NCBI RefSeq assembly: GCF_000282495.1
Contig: NZ_AKJE01000032.1
Location: forward strand, 62,001-126,000
Length of the DNA: 64,000 nt
Direction: 5' to 3'
Origin: Pseudomonas sp. GM79
GTDB taxonomy: Bacteria; Pseudomonadota; Gammaproteobacteria; Pseudomonadales; Pseudomonadaceae
Position numbers and translations under genes: made by a program. This document shows positions 1 through 9,098 of this stretch, piece after piece (the stretch's first letter is position 1; every line of letters begins with the position of its first letter). The notes under the pieces were generated by a model. The model was not told the DNA's origin. It made no database searches and worked only from the letters and a program-made list of their open reading frames with translations.

Positions 1-594
1 ACCCTGGCGAGTCAGCAGGTTGGTTACATAACCACTGACAGGCGCTACGACCCGTGTGCGCTGCAAGTCCAGTTCGGCCTGGGTCAATGCGGCGATCGCC
101 AGCTGCACATTGGCTTGTGCCAGGCCCAGATTGGCCTGATTGCGCAACAGCTCCGCCTGCGCCACTGCCACTTCGGTACTGGATTTTTCCCATTCTTCGC
201 CGGAGATCGCGAAACCCTGTTTTAGGGTTCGACGGCGCCGCTCTTCGCTTTGGCGCTGCCTGAGCAGCGCTTCGCTGGAGACAATCGTCGCTTCGGATTG
301 GCCCAGCGTGGCTTTTGCGACTTCCACCGCACGCTTGGCATGCTCCACCGCCAGCGTATAACGAGCCGGGTCGATTTCCAGCAGCAACTGGCCTTTCGTA
401 ACATGCTGGTTGTCTTGAACGCTCAGGCTGACGATGCGCCCCGAGACATCGGCGGACAATGTCACTACATCGGCGCGAACCCGCGCATCCCGAGTCCAGG
501 GGGCGCGGGTATAATGTTCCCAGGCGAACCAGCCGAGCACGAAAGCCAGCAATACCACCGTCACAGTCACGAGTCGGGCAAGGATCTTCTTCAA
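1..594 (-). CDS. HlyD-family membrane fusion (periplasmic adaptor) protein, partial
   Basis: Periplasmic adaptor of a tripartite efflux system; it would link the inner-membrane FUSC pump to an outer-membrane channel. The visible 198 residues show an N-terminal membrane anchor (a run such as VTVVLLAFVLGW), then a biotinyl-lipoyl-like half motif (DARVRADVVTLSADVSGRI), a long alpha-hairpin rich in Ala/Gln/Leu, and the returning lipoyl strand (RTRVVAPVSGYV). The gene runs off the left edge, so the beta-barrel end is missing. The best start is a TTG at 594 preceded by GGGAG about nine bases upstream; no in-frame ATG fits. It starts next to the stop of the DUF1656 gene, as in aaeX-aaeA type operons. 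Family assignment is firm; the substrate is unknown. Confidence 0.85.
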   Translation of the reverse strand, partial: MKKILARLVTVTVVLLAFVLGWFAWEHYTRAPWTRDARVRADVVTLSADVSGRIVSLSVQDNQHVTKGQLLLEIDPARYTLAVEHAKRAVEVAKATLGQSEATIVSSEALLRQRQSEERRRRTLKQGFAISGEEWEKSSTEVAVAQAELLRNQANLGLAQANVQLAIAALTQAELDLQRTRVVAPVSGYVTNLLTRQG

Positions 595-598
595 GGCA

Positions 599-799
599 TC
601 AAGCTCCCATCACCAGAATCAGCGTTGCGCAAACACACGCGTACAACGCGCCTTCGAACAAGGCTTCATGCCAGACAAAACGCAGCACGCCAACGCGGCG
701 CAAGACCCAGTCCAGCAGCAGGAAAATCGGCAGGGCCAGCAGTAACGCCTGGGCAATCGGGGGCAAGTAGACACCACCCAATTCAAAATCAATGGGCAA
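599..799 (-). CDS. DUF1656 small membrane protein (AaeX-like)
   Basis: A 66-residue hydrophobic protein with two predicted transmembrane segments, the standard partner between a FUSC pump and its HlyD adaptor. Motifs in view are the N-terminal PIDFELGGVYLPP and a second helix near the C-terminus. The start is a TTG inside the last codons of the FUSC gene (overlap of 11 bases), with AAGGAG nine bases upstream, which suggests translational coupling. Its stop lies five bases before the start of the adaptor gene. Function within the pump is not established for the family. Confidence 0.85.
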   Translation of the reverse strand: MPIDFELGGVYLPPIAQALLLALPIFLLLDWVLRRVGVLRFVWHEALFEGALYACVCATLILVMGA

Positions 800-2936
800 G
801 GGCCGGCTCTCCTTCCGTTTGGGCGGGTTGAAAGTATTTGCGATGTCGCTCCAGAAACGACACCACGATCAACAACGCCACGCGCATCCTGAATACCGAC
901 CACAGGTGTTCATGAACGTCTAAATGCAAGTCGTCCATTTCATCGCCCAAGACACGCAAGTTTCCGAGCAACTGCTCAAGGTCAATCCCGGGCCGTCCAG
1001 AGATCAATCGTCCTGTCTCACGCACGGCTGCCAGCAAACGGTTTTGCTGTTCTGTACTCAGCAACGTGTTGCTTTGCCCCTGTTGCCTGAGCTGGTTCAA
1101 GGCAACACCCAGTGCCATGCACCCAAGGCTGACTTCGAACAGCTCGCTGGAGTGCTTGTCGTTGGTCGCCGGCAATAGTCCCAGCATCATGGTCAGGCGA
1201 TCGACCATTCGGCTTTCAAACGTAAATTGCTGTTCATCGGTGGCCGGCTTCTTCAGCAACGCGTAAACCTGCTCGCAGTTTTCATTGAACAGCCGGCGTA
1301 TCCGCAAAACGGGCCTGAACGGGAAAATCAAGGCGTAGACACTGAGCGCCAGCGCGGAGGCGCTGACATACGCACCGGCAAACTCGAACCACTGAATGGC
1401 ACTGTTCTGGCCGATTTCTGTGTTTTGCGGACCCAGCAACAGAATGGTCGTCAGTCCAAGACCAATGCCTGTACCCGTGGTTGACGGACTGGCTAGCCCC
1501 ACCGCGACGGCATACAGCAATGGGGCAAGCAACAAGGCGAGCAACTCGAAGTCACTGATCATCGGTATCAGCATGAACAGATAGAGCGCTGACACCACCA
1601 AAGCCAGCCCCTGCCCCCTGGCAAAGCTTTGCGCGGCCAGTAACGGTCGCGGAAAAGTCGCCATCAGCGAACAGAGAATCCCCACCACAATCATCCCGCC
1701 ACGGGCCCCGTCCCAAGCGGTCTCGATCCAGATCAGACCGGCCACCAGCAACGCGGCAAATGCCCGGATTGCATTCATTGCCGCCAAAGCGAAGTCCAAA
1801 TGCAGCGGATTTTCCTGGCCACGGAACACGCAACTGGCTTCACGCCCTTCCTGAATCGCGTCGCTCAGTTCCAGAATCTGCGCCAGTTGCTCCAGCATCC
1901 GTGCCTGCTCCCAGCGCAGTGCCCAGGCCAATGAACGCAGCGTGGCAGGCATCGTCTCGGTGAGTTGTTCGGCCTTGTAGGCCTGGTCATCGAAACGCTG
2001 TTGCAGCGCGGCGAAATGGTGCCGTGCCTCGGTCGACAGCGAACGCCCTTGCAGGGCCAACTCATCGAGAAACGCCAGTTCTTCGGCGCGCAAACGCTGT
2101 ATCTCTTCCGGCAACGCGCCTTCCCAGCGTTCGGTGAGCAGTAGCCTCTGGTGACGCAGGGCCGTCAACCGCGAAGTCAGCAGCACCAGTTGATTGCCAA
2201 GCAACTGCACCAGACTATTGGCGCTGCGCAATCGTGGCGCATCGTAATATAAATGCCGACGTACCCCCTCCAGAGCACTGATTGCGCCGAGCAGTTGCAT
2301 TTGCCGCCGATGGAAATCGGCCTCGCTTTCTTCGGTTCGGATGACGGCAGCAGCGTGGGTCGCGAGCAGCTTGATGACCTGATCGATCTTGGCGAAGTAA
2401 TCCCGCGCCACCGCTTCCGGCCGCGCCGTGAGAAGGCTGACCACGCACACGCAAGCCACCGCCAAAAGCGTCTCGGTCACACGAGTGACGGCCAGCAGGA
2501 ACGTGCCCTCCTGATCGGGCACCGCCAGCAGCGCCACGACCACCGCCGTGTACCCGCTCAGGACAAATGCCTGGGAACTGGTGTAACGCAACAAGGTGCC
2601 GCCGGCGGTACAGAATGCCAACCACAAGGCCAGGGTGAGGATGAAAGGCAGGGGCGCCTGGGGAAAGATCGCCATGATCAACACCGCCACCACTGCTCCG
2701 AGCGTGGTGCCGATGACCTGGCCGAAACTTCGGGCCAGGGCCATGCCGCCCAATGGCTGGCTGACGATGACCACCGCCATGATCGACCACTTGGGCTGTT
2801 CAAGGTCGAACAGGAAGGCCAGATACAATGTCAGCAGTCCGGCCACAATGGTTCTCAGGGCGAACAGCAGCACCTCTCGTCCGGGGTTGAGTATCGCCTT
2901 GAAATATTGAAGCAGTGGCTGCATGGGAGCGCTCAT
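789..2936 (-). CDS. FUSC-family aromatic acid/fusaric acid-type efflux pump
   Basis: A 715-residue inner-membrane protein with the FUSC/AaeB architecture: a first block of about five or six transmembrane helices, a cytoplasmic domain of roughly 200 residues, a second membrane block and a C-terminal cytoplasmic domain. Homologues export hydroxylated aromatic acids or fusaric acid together with DUF1656 and HlyD partners, which follow here. The start was set at the ATG encoding MSAPMQPLL because GGAG lies eight bases upstream; a longer reading frame to 3011 has no ribosome binding site. First gene of a three-gene reverse operon. The transported compound cannot be told from sequence. Confidence 0.88.
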   Translation of the reverse strand: MSAPMQPLLQYFKAILNPGREVLLFALRTIVAGLLTLYLAFLFDLEQPKWSIMAVVIVSQPLGGMALARSFGQVIGTTLGAVVAVLIMAIFPQAPLPFILTLALWLAFCTAGGTLLRYTSSQAFVLSGYTAVVVALLAVPDQEGTFLLAVTRVTETLLAVACVCVVSLLTARPEAVARDYFAKIDQVIKLLATHAAAVIRTEESEADFHRRQMQLLGAISALEGVRRHLYYDAPRLRSANSLVQLLGNQLVLLTSRLTALRHQRLLLTERWEGALPEEIQRLRAEELAFLDELALQGRSLSTEARHHFAALQQRFDDQAYKAEQLTETMPATLRSLAWALRWEQARMLEQLAQILELSDAIQEGREASCVFRGQENPLHLDFALAAMNAIRAFAALLVAGLIWIETAWDGARGGMIVVGILCSLMATFPRPLLAAQSFARGQGLALVVSALYLFMLIPMISDFELLALLLAPLLYAVAVGLASPSTTGTGIGLGLTTILLLGPQNTEIGQNSAIQWFEFAGAYVSASALALSVYALIFPFRPVLRIRRLFNENCEQVYALLKKPATDEQQFTFESRMVDRLTMMLGLLPATNDKHSSELFEVSLGCMALGVALNQLRQQGQSNTLLSTEQQNRLLAAVRETGRLISGRPGIDLEQLLGNLRVLGDEMDDLHLDVHEHLWSVFRMRVALLIVVSFLERHRKYFQPAQTEGEPALAH

Positions 2937-3146
2937 TGAGTCATCTCCAGCAAGCGTAGTCATTGCTTCAGTGCCTCGACAGGTTTCGGTGTCGACAAAA
3001 CCTGTAGGCAAATTCGCCGATAAATACGCTTACCTTGATAGAGCCTGTCGATTAGCTCGTCAGCCATAGCAATTGGACGGCCCTTCCTCCACCCCTTAGG
3101 CTGACACTGCTGCGCAAGCGCCACTCTCTATATAAAGTTGCTGCCC

Positions 3147-4046
3147 ATGATTGTGCGTCCCAAGCCGAATCTGATCGGCATGCTGTTTTCCCTTAAAGGC
3201 TCGATTGCCAAGCGCATTGCCTTGCGCAGTTTATTGGTGACCCTGCTCGCGTCGGTCATTGTCTTGGTGGAGACTTGGCACCCGGCCTATTTTTCCAAGG
3301 TCAATGCCACCCCCTTCACCCTGCTGGGGTTGGCGCTGTCGATCTTCATGAGCTTTCGCAACAACGCTTGCTATGACCGCTGGTGGGAGGGTCGCAAGCA
3401 ACTGGGGCAACTGATCATCGAAGTACGCTCGTTGATTCGCGAAACCCAAGGATTGATGGCGGCGGCCGAACGTGAACTTCTGCTGCGTGAACTCTGCGGC
3501 TTCGCCCATGGCTTGATCGCCCGCCTGCGCTTTGAAAACGAGATCAGCGCGATCAAACCGTGGACGCAAGATGCCGTAGACGCAAAGCACCCGAACATCA
3601 CCGACGCACTCTTGCAGCGAATCGGTGCTCGGTGCTCAGCGCTGGCCGAGCGCGGCCAGATCAGTGAATGGCGCAATACCCAACTGGAAAGCCGACTGGT
3701 CAGCCTCAGCCAGGTCCAGGCCAGTTGTGAGCGAATCAAAAGCACGCCACTGCCCTTCCCTTACACCCTGTTGCTGCACCGCACCATTTATCTGTTCTGC
3801 ATCCTGTTGCCATTTGCCATGGCCGAACCCCTTGGCTGGCTGACACCGGTGATCACCGCCATTGTCAGCTACACCTTTTTTGGCCTCGACGAAATCGGCG
3901 ACGATCTGGAAGACCCGTTCGGCTTCGATGAGAACGATCTGCCGTGCAATGCAATTGTGCGCATGCTGGAGCGCGAAGTGCTGGCAGCACTGGGGCAAAC
4001 CGAGTTGCCACCCGCCCTTGAGCCCGTCGACTACGTGCTGAACTAA
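3147..4046 (+). CDS. Bestrophin-like (UPF0187/RFP-TM) channel protein
   Basis: About 300 residues with hydrophobic segments near residues 25-45 and 50-65 and a further pair around 210-250, the pattern of bacterial bestrophin homologues, which form pentameric ion channels. Conserved family features seen are FRNNACYDRWWEGRK after the second helix and FGLDEIGDDLEDPFG after the last helix; the latter corresponds to the acidic cluster of the family. A TTG three codons upstream (3138) is an alternative start; neither has a clear ribosome binding site. It is alone on its strand and divergent from the FUSC operon. Ion selectivity is not predictable. Confidence 0.82.
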   Translation: MIVRPKPNLIGMLFSLKGSIAKRIALRSLLVTLLASVIVLVETWHPAYFSKVNATPFTLLGLALSIFMSFRNNACYDRWWEGRKQLGQLIIEVRSLIRETQGLMAAAERELLLRELCGFAHGLIARLRFENEISAIKPWTQDAVDAKHPNITDALLQRIGARCSALAERGQISEWRNTQLESRLVSLSQVQASCERIKSTPLPFPYTLLLHRTIYLFCILLPFAMAEPLGWLTPVITAIVSYTFFGLDEIGDDLEDPFGFDENDLPCNAIVRMLEREVLAALGQTELPPALEPVDYVLN

Positions 4047-4122
4047 GCTTGGGTTTGACTCACAGCCCGGCCTGACCGAAGCTGGTGGCTTTGCAAAAGC
4101 CTGCCAGCCCCCGGATTCCTGC

Positions 4123-5178
4123 ATGCCTCAGTCCCGCCGCTACTTGCTCATCAGCCTCTGTGTATTGTTTGCCCTCGTCCTCGCCTGGTTTTTCCTGCGG
4201 AGCACGACGCCGGTGGTGCCAGCAGCGATCAAGCATGGCTACAGCGAAGCACTGGCCCAGGCGCGCGCGGGTCAACCGGGGGCGGCGCGGGTGCTCTATC
4301 AGCAATTGGGCCGCCCTGACCTGTCGACCAAGCGCCGTGTCTGGCTGCATGCCGAACTGCCCAACTACCCAAGCCCGCAAGCCCTGAAACTGGCGGATGC
4401 GGACCTGCAACATCCCTCGGCGGATGTGCGCATCGCGGCGATTAAAAGCATCAGCGGGCTAGTGCCCAGTGGTCAGCGCAGTCTGTTGCTGGGGCCCTTG
4501 CTCGATGACAGCGATCCGAGCGTCCGGTTTGCCGCGGTCAACGCTTTGCTGGGCCTGACGCCGGATGAACTGGGGTTGTACTTTGGTCCTTTGGAGCAAG
4601 CCATCGATGCTTGGGAGCAACTCCTCAAGGGTCAGCCGGAAACGGCCGAGATCCACTATCAACAGGCGCGCCTGCACTTGCACAATGCCGAGCTGAAGGA
4701 AGCGCAGCAGGCCTTGGAGCGCACGTTGCAACTGGAGCCCGGCAACCTGCCGGCACTGGTGATGCAGATCGAAGTGCTGGATAAACAGGGCCAAAGCGAT
4801 GCTGCCAGGCAATTGTTGGCGAAGCAGCTAAAGGCCCAGCCTGACTCGGCCTACCTGCAACATGCGCTGGGGCTATGGTTGCTGCATCACGGGCAAAGTG
4901 AGTTCGCCCTGCTCGGGTTGTCCAAAGCCGTGGAGCTTGAGCCCGACAACAAGGATTACCGCTACGACCTGGCCACCACGCTGCATGCTGAGCAAGAGCT
5001 GGAAGCGGCGCAGAGCCAGCTGCAGGAAATCGTTCAGCGCCACCCGGCCGACCGCAAGGCGCGGGTGCTCTTGATCAACTATTGGAAGGAAAGCGGTCAG
5101 TTGCAGAACGTACAGATTCTGTTGGCACAGCTGGAGCAGCTCAATCCGGATGATCCGGCGTTGCAGCAAGGGCTTTAA
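4123..5178 (+). CDS. Membrane-anchored HEAT/TPR-repeat protein
   Basis: A 351-residue protein that starts with a single membrane anchor (residues about 6-24, LLISLCVLFALVLAWFFL). Residues 85-150 resemble HEAT-like repeats (paired helices with DVRIAAIKSI and SVRFAAVNAL), and residues 165-340 contain at least four tetratricopeptide repeats (typical PGNLPALVMQIEVLDKQG and PDNKDYRYDLATTL). Such proteins act as periplasmic scaffolds, often in respiratory or cytochrome maturation settings, but nothing nearby confirms this. A REP element follows directly. Function unknown. Confidence 0.75.
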   Translation: MPQSRRYLLISLCVLFALVLAWFFLRSTTPVVPAAIKHGYSEALAQARAGQPGAARVLYQQLGRPDLSTKRRVWLHAELPNYPSPQALKLADADLQHPSADVRIAAIKSISGLVPSGQRSLLLGPLLDDSDPSVRFAAVNALLGLTPDELGLYFGPLEQAIDAWEQLLKGQPETAEIHYQQARLHLHNAELKEAQQALERTLQLEPGNLPALVMQIEVLDKQGQSDAARQLLAKQLKAQPDSAYLQHALGLWLLHHGQSEFALLGLSKAVELEPDNKDYRYDLATTLHAEQELEAAQSQLQEIVQRHPADRKARVLLINYWKESGQLQNVQILLAQLEQLNPDDPALQQGL

Positions 5179-5179
5179 T

Positions 5180-5257
5180 CAAGATCGAAAGATCGAAAAT
5201 CAAGATCAAAAGATCGCAGCCTTCGGCAGCTCCTACGCGCCTGTGGGCGCTGCTACA
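5180..5257. repeat. REP element (class 1, GATC-rich tail)
   Basis: One copy of the class-1 REP (GATCGCAGCC-TTCGGCAGCTCC-TAC core) preceded by several GATC-A-rich units, with a degenerate second half (GTGGGCGCTGCTAC). The same core recurs at five other places in the window. Confidence 0.8.
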
Positions 5258-5373
5258 AATCAGAGCAACAAAAGGTTGAACCGCCGTCTCGGCGAAGGGT
5301 CAAGTGATCAGGCAGTCCATTCAGGCACGTCAAGCCTGCTGCCTCGCTTCCCCTAGTCATGAGAGGGCATTTC

Positions 5374-6876
5374 TTGTCTACATCTAACGAGTTGATCAGT
5401 GCAAAAGCCGCCACCGGCATTGAAGGTCTGGATGACATCCTGGCCGGTGGATTGTCCCGCGGCCACGTGTTCTTGCTGGAGGGTGAACCCGGAACCGGCA
5501 AAACCACCGTCGCATTGCATTTTTTGCTGGCTGGCGCCCGTGCCGGCGAGCGCTCGTTGTACATCACCCTGTCGGAAACCGAGCGCGAGCTGCGCCAAGG
5601 GGCGTTGTCCCACGGCTGGGAGCTCGATGAGAACATCCACATCTTCGAGCTGACGCCGCCGGAAAGCCTGCTCAATGCCGAGCAACAGCAGAGTCTGCTG
5701 TATTCCTCGGACCTGGAGCTGGGCGAAGCCACCAAACAGATTTTCGAGGCGGTCGAACGGGTCAAACCGACCCGCGTCGTGGTCGACAGCCTGTCCGAAA
5801 TCCGCCTGTTGGCCCAAAGCTCTTTGCGCTACCGCCGACAGATTCTGGCCATCAAGCATTACTTCGTGCGCTACGAGGCCACAGTGCTACTGCTGGATGA
5901 CCTGACCACCGAAGCCCTCGACAAAACCGTGCACAGTGTGGCCCACGGGGTGATTCGTCTCGAAGAATTGACGCCCAACTACGGCGCCGAACGCCGGCGC
6001 ATTCGCGTGGTGAAGTATCGCGGCCAGAAGTACCGGGGTGGTTTCCATGACTTCACCATCATGGGTGACGGCGTGCATGTCTTCCCGCGCCTGGTGGCGG
6101 CCGAACATCGCGGGCGCTATATCCGCCAGCAATTGACCAGTGGCATCCCGGAAATGGATGCCCTGCTCGGTGGCGGTATCGAGACGGGGTCCAGCACCCT
6201 GATCCTCGGCCCGGCCGGTACCGGCAAATCCCTGATCTCGATGATCTTCGCCGCTGCGGCAGTGGCCCGTGGCGAAAAGGCTGCGTTGTTCATTTTCGAT
6301 GAAGAGTTGGGGCTGCTGTTCGAGCGGATGAAAAACATCGGCATCGACCTGAAGGCACTGGAAGACACCGGCAACTTGCTGATCGAGCAAGTGGACGCCG
6401 CCGAATTGTCCCCCGGCGAGTTCTCCTACCGGGTTCGTCGTTGTGTTGATGAACGCAATATCAAAACCGTGGTGATCGACAGTATCAACGGCTATCAGGC
6501 GGCGATGCCCGAGGAAAATGCGCTGGTGCTGCACATGCACGAGTTGCTGCTGTACCTCAATCGCCAAGGCGCCGCGACATTCATGACCGTCGCCCAGCAT
6601 GGGCTGGTCGGTGACATGCAGGCCCCCGTCGACATTACCTATCTCGCCGACACGGTCATTCTGCTGCGCTACTTCGAAGCCCTGGGCAAGGTACGCCGAG
6701 CGATCTCGATCATCAAAAAACGTACCGGCAGCCACGAATCGACCATCCGCGAATACCGCATCAGCAGCCAGGGCATGACCATCGGTAAACCACTGGATGC
6801 ATTCCAGGGTGTATTGCGTGGCGTGCCCACTTACCTGGGCGCGAGCAATCCGCTGCTTGAGGAAGATGCCCAGTGA
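5374..6876 (+). CDS. Double-domain KaiC-like circadian-type ATPase / signalling protein
   Basis: A 500-residue RecA-fold ATPase with two KaiC domains. The first Walker A is GEPGTGKTT (about residues 37-45) with Walker B-like RVVVDSLSE; the second is GPAGTGKS (about 279-286) with TVVIDSING. The second domain keeps an FDEE pair like the KaiC catalytic glutamates. Non-cyanobacterial KaiC-like proteins are usually linked to two-component signalling, and here a hybrid histidine kinase overlaps its stop by four bases. I prefer the TTG start at 5374 (AGAGGG upstream) over the ATG at 5359, which has no ribosome binding site. No kaiA or kaiB is present, so a clock function is not implied. Confidence 0.85.
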   Translation: MSTSNELISAKAATGIEGLDDILAGGLSRGHVFLLEGEPGTGKTTVALHFLLAGARAGERSLYITLSETERELRQGALSHGWELDENIHIFELTPPESLLNAEQQQSLLYSSDLELGEATKQIFEAVERVKPTRVVVDSLSEIRLLAQSSLRYRRQILAIKHYFVRYEATVLLLDDLTTEALDKTVHSVAHGVIRLEELTPNYGAERRRIRVVKYRGQKYRGGFHDFTIMGDGVHVFPRLVAAEHRGRYIRQQLTSGIPEMDALLGGGIETGSSTLILGPAGTGKSLISMIFAAAAVARGEKAALFIFDEELGLLFERMKNIGIDLKALEDTGNLLIEQVDAAELSPGEFSYRVRRCVDERNIKTVVIDSINGYQAAMPEENALVLHMHELLLYLNRQGAATFMTVAQHGLVGDMQAPVDITYLADTVILLRYFEALGKVRRAISIIKKRTGSHESTIREYRISSQGMTIGKPLDAFQGVLRGVPTYLGASNPLLEEDAQ

Positions 6877-8543
6877 CGGTCATGGAGGCAATGTCCGAGC
6901 GTGCGATCATTCTTGCGCCGTTGGGACGCGACAGCCAGATCGCGCTGATGATGCTCAACGAGGCAGGGGTCGACGGGGTCATCACCCGGGATCTGGGCGC
7001 GTTGTGCAATGAGCTGTCGCTAGGTGCCGGCCTGCTGGTGATTGCTTCCGAGGCCTTATTGGGCGCCGACCTTGAACCGCTGCTGGGTCTGATCGAACAG
7101 CAACCGGCGTGGTCGGATCTGCCGATCGTGCTGCTGACCCACCACGGTGGCCCGGAGCAGAACCCTGCGTCGCGACTCGGTTCGCAGTTGGGCAACGTGA
7201 CTTTCCTTGAGCGCCCGTTCCATCCGGTCACGCTGATCAGCCTGGTCACCACGGCGTTGCGCGGGCGACGACGGCAGTATGAAGCCAGGGACCGGTTGAT
7301 TGATCTGAGCCAAAGTGAACTGCGCCTGCAAAACACGCTGGAAACCCTCGAGCAACAGGTCGAGGAACGCACCGCACAACTGCGCCTCAACGAGGAGGTC
7401 CTCAGGCAGTCGCAGAAAATGGAAGCGGTCGGCCAACTCACCGGCGGCATTGCCCACGACTTCAACAATATGCTGACCGGCATCATCGGCAGCCTGGAAC
7501 TGCTGCGTCGACGCCTGGCGCGCGGACGCACCGAAGACCTGGACAGTCTGATCGATCTTGGAGTGACCTCCGCCAACCGCGCGGCGGGCCTGACGCATCG
7601 TCTGCTAGCGTTCTCTCGGCGTCAGTCGCTGGATTCAAAACCGGTGCAGATGAACACCCTTGTGGTGTCCATGGGCGAGCTGTTGCTACGCAGCATCAAC
7701 GAGAGCATTCACCTGGAAATGCAGCTGGACGAGCAACTGTGGGTCGCCGAGGCAGACCCCAACCAACTCGAAAGCGCCCTGCTCAACCTGGTGCTCAACG
7801 CCCGGGATGCCATGCCCGACGGCGGAAAGCTGCTGGTCAAAACCTCCAATCAGCATCTGGATACAGGGTTCACCGCGGCACACAGCAATCTGCAACCGGG
7901 CGATTACATCGTCCTGAGCGTCACCGATACCGGTTACGGCATGCCGCAAAGCACCATCAACCGGGCCTTTGATCCCTTCTTCACGACCAAACCCATTGGC
8001 CAGGGCACGGGCCTGGGGTTGTCGATGATTTACGGTTTCAGCAAGCAGTCCGGCGGCCATGCGAGCATTCACAGTGAAGTCGGAAAAGGCACCACGGTCA
8101 GTCTGTTTTTGCCGCGTTTCAGCGGCGAATTGGTCCAGGACACCCAAATCGATGCCCAACACGCTCCTTACGCCCGAGACGGCGAAACCGTGCTGATCGT
8201 CGAGGACGATCCCGCCGTGCGAGTTCTGGTCAGTGCCGTATTGAGTGAATTGGGCTACGCCTTTGTTGAAGCGTGCGACGCCGACAGCGCCGTGCCGATT
8301 CTCGACTCCGGTCAGCGAATCGACCTGTTGATCAGCGACGTGGGGCTGCCGGGCATGAACGGCCGGCAACTGGCGGAAATCGGCCGGCAGTATCGGCCTG
8401 ATCTCAAGGTATTGTTCATCACCGGGTATGCCGAACACGCCGCCGTGCGCGGTGGCTTTCTTGACCCCGGCATGCAGATGATCACCAAGCCGTTCACCTT
8501 CGATTTGTTGACGGCGAAGGTGCGGGAGATGATCAGAATCTGA
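6873..8543 (+). CDS. Hybrid sensor histidine kinase with C-terminal receiver
   Basis: A 556-residue cytoplasmic kinase. Residues 8-130 look like a degenerate receiver without the usual acidic pocket, followed by a coiled coil, a HisKA domain with His195 in GGIAHDFNN, an HATPase domain (NARDAMPDGG, DTGYGMP, GTGLGLS) and a C-terminal receiver (VLIVEDDPA, LLISDVGLPG with the acceptor Asp, and the conserved Lys in ITKPF). No membrane segment is seen, so input probably comes through the N-terminal domain or the KaiC-like partner. The GTG start overlaps the kaiC-like stop (GTGA) and has GAGGAAG in front. Likely co-translated with the upstream ATPase. Confidence 0.87.
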   Translation: MTVMEAMSERAIILAPLGRDSQIALMMLNEAGVDGVITRDLGALCNELSLGAGLLVIASEALLGADLEPLLGLIEQQPAWSDLPIVLLTHHGGPEQNPASRLGSQLGNVTFLERPFHPVTLISLVTTALRGRRRQYEARDRLIDLSQSELRLQNTLETLEQQVEERTAQLRLNEEVLRQSQKMEAVGQLTGGIAHDFNNMLTGIIGSLELLRRRLARGRTEDLDSLIDLGVTSANRAAGLTHRLLAFSRRQSLDSKPVQMNTLVVSMGELLLRSINESIHLEMQLDEQLWVAEADPNQLESALLNLVLNARDAMPDGGKLLVKTSNQHLDTGFTAAHSNLQPGDYIVLSVTDTGYGMPQSTINRAFDPFFTTKPIGQGTGLGLSMIYGFSKQSGGHASIHSEVGKGTTVSLFLPRFSGELVQDTQIDAQHAPYARDGETVLIVEDDPAVRVLVSAVLSELGYAFVEACDADSAVPILDSGQRIDLLISDVGLPGMNGRQLAEIGRQYRPDLKVLFITGYAEHAAVRGGFLDPGMQMITKPFTFDLLTAKVREMIRI

Positions 8544-8554
8544 GAGATTCTCGT

Positions 8555-8661
8555 GTAGGAGCTGCCGAAGGCTGCGATCTTTTGATCCTGGGCCGTCGCG
8601 CAAGCGCAAAAAGATCAAAAGATCAAAAGATCAAAAGATCGCAGCCTGCGGCAGCTCCTAC
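8555..8661. repeat. REPIN: inverted pair of class-1 REP with 8-bp tandem repeat
   Basis: Two class-1 REP copies in opposite orientation, between convergent genes. The inner side of the second copy is expanded into a tandem of the 8-base unit GATCAAAA (units at 8613, 8621 and 8629, plus a final GATC), unlike the other copies in this window. Confidence 0.85.
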
Positions 8662-8676
8662 GGGGGCCCGCCGTCT

Positions 8677-9054
8677 TCAGGACAGCATGTCCTGCATAAT
8701 CTGTTGCAGCACATCCAGATCGAACGGCTTGCCCAGGATCGGCGCTTTGCGGGTGATCGGGCTGTCGGTCTCGCGAATTTCCTGCGGGTAGCCGCTGATG
8801 AAAATGACCTTGAGCTCCGGTCGCAGCTTCACGGCGGGTTCGGCGATCTGCACGCCAGTGATTCCCCCCGGTAAGCGGAAGTCGGTGATCATCATGTCCA
8901 GATGCGGCTTGCTCGCCAGAATTTCAAAGGCCTGCTCGCCGTTTTCGGCTTGCAGCACCCGGTACCCCTCACCCGACAAGTAAGCAGACAGCACCATCAA
9001 GATCGAAGGGTCATCCTCGACGATCAGTACCACATCTTGTGCATCTTCACTCAT
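8677..9054 (-). CDS. Single-domain response regulator (CheY-like)
   Basis: A 125-residue stand-alone receiver: acidic pair in VLIVEDDPS, acceptor Asp in MMITDFRLPGG, Thr/Ser switch region VIFISGYPQE and Lys in LGKPF. No output domain, so it probably acts as a phospho-sink or relay for the adjacent kinases. The start is the ATG at 9054 (MSEDAQD) with AAAGG upstream; the longer frame to 9102 overlaps the next gene and lacks support. Last gene of a reverse-strand group of signalling genes. Confidence 0.85.
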   Translation of the reverse strand: MSEDAQDVVLIVEDDPSILMVLSAYLSGEGYRVLQAENGEQAFEILASKPHLDMMITDFRLPGGITGVQIAEPAVKLRPELKVIFISGYPQEIRETDSPITRKAPILGKPFDLDVLQQIMQDMLS

Positions 9055-9098
9055 GGAAAGCCTTTGTTCGGTCAATAGCTGCTGATACGACCGTGCGG

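Noticed and set aside
5374..6876. Circadian clock (kai) system
   Set aside because: No kaiA or kaiB; KaiC-like proteins in proteobacteria are generally tied to signalling rather than a clock.
8555..8661. CRISPR-like repeat array
   Set aside because: The repeated sequences are inverted REP pairs and a simple 8-base tandem; there are no regular spacers and no cas genes.
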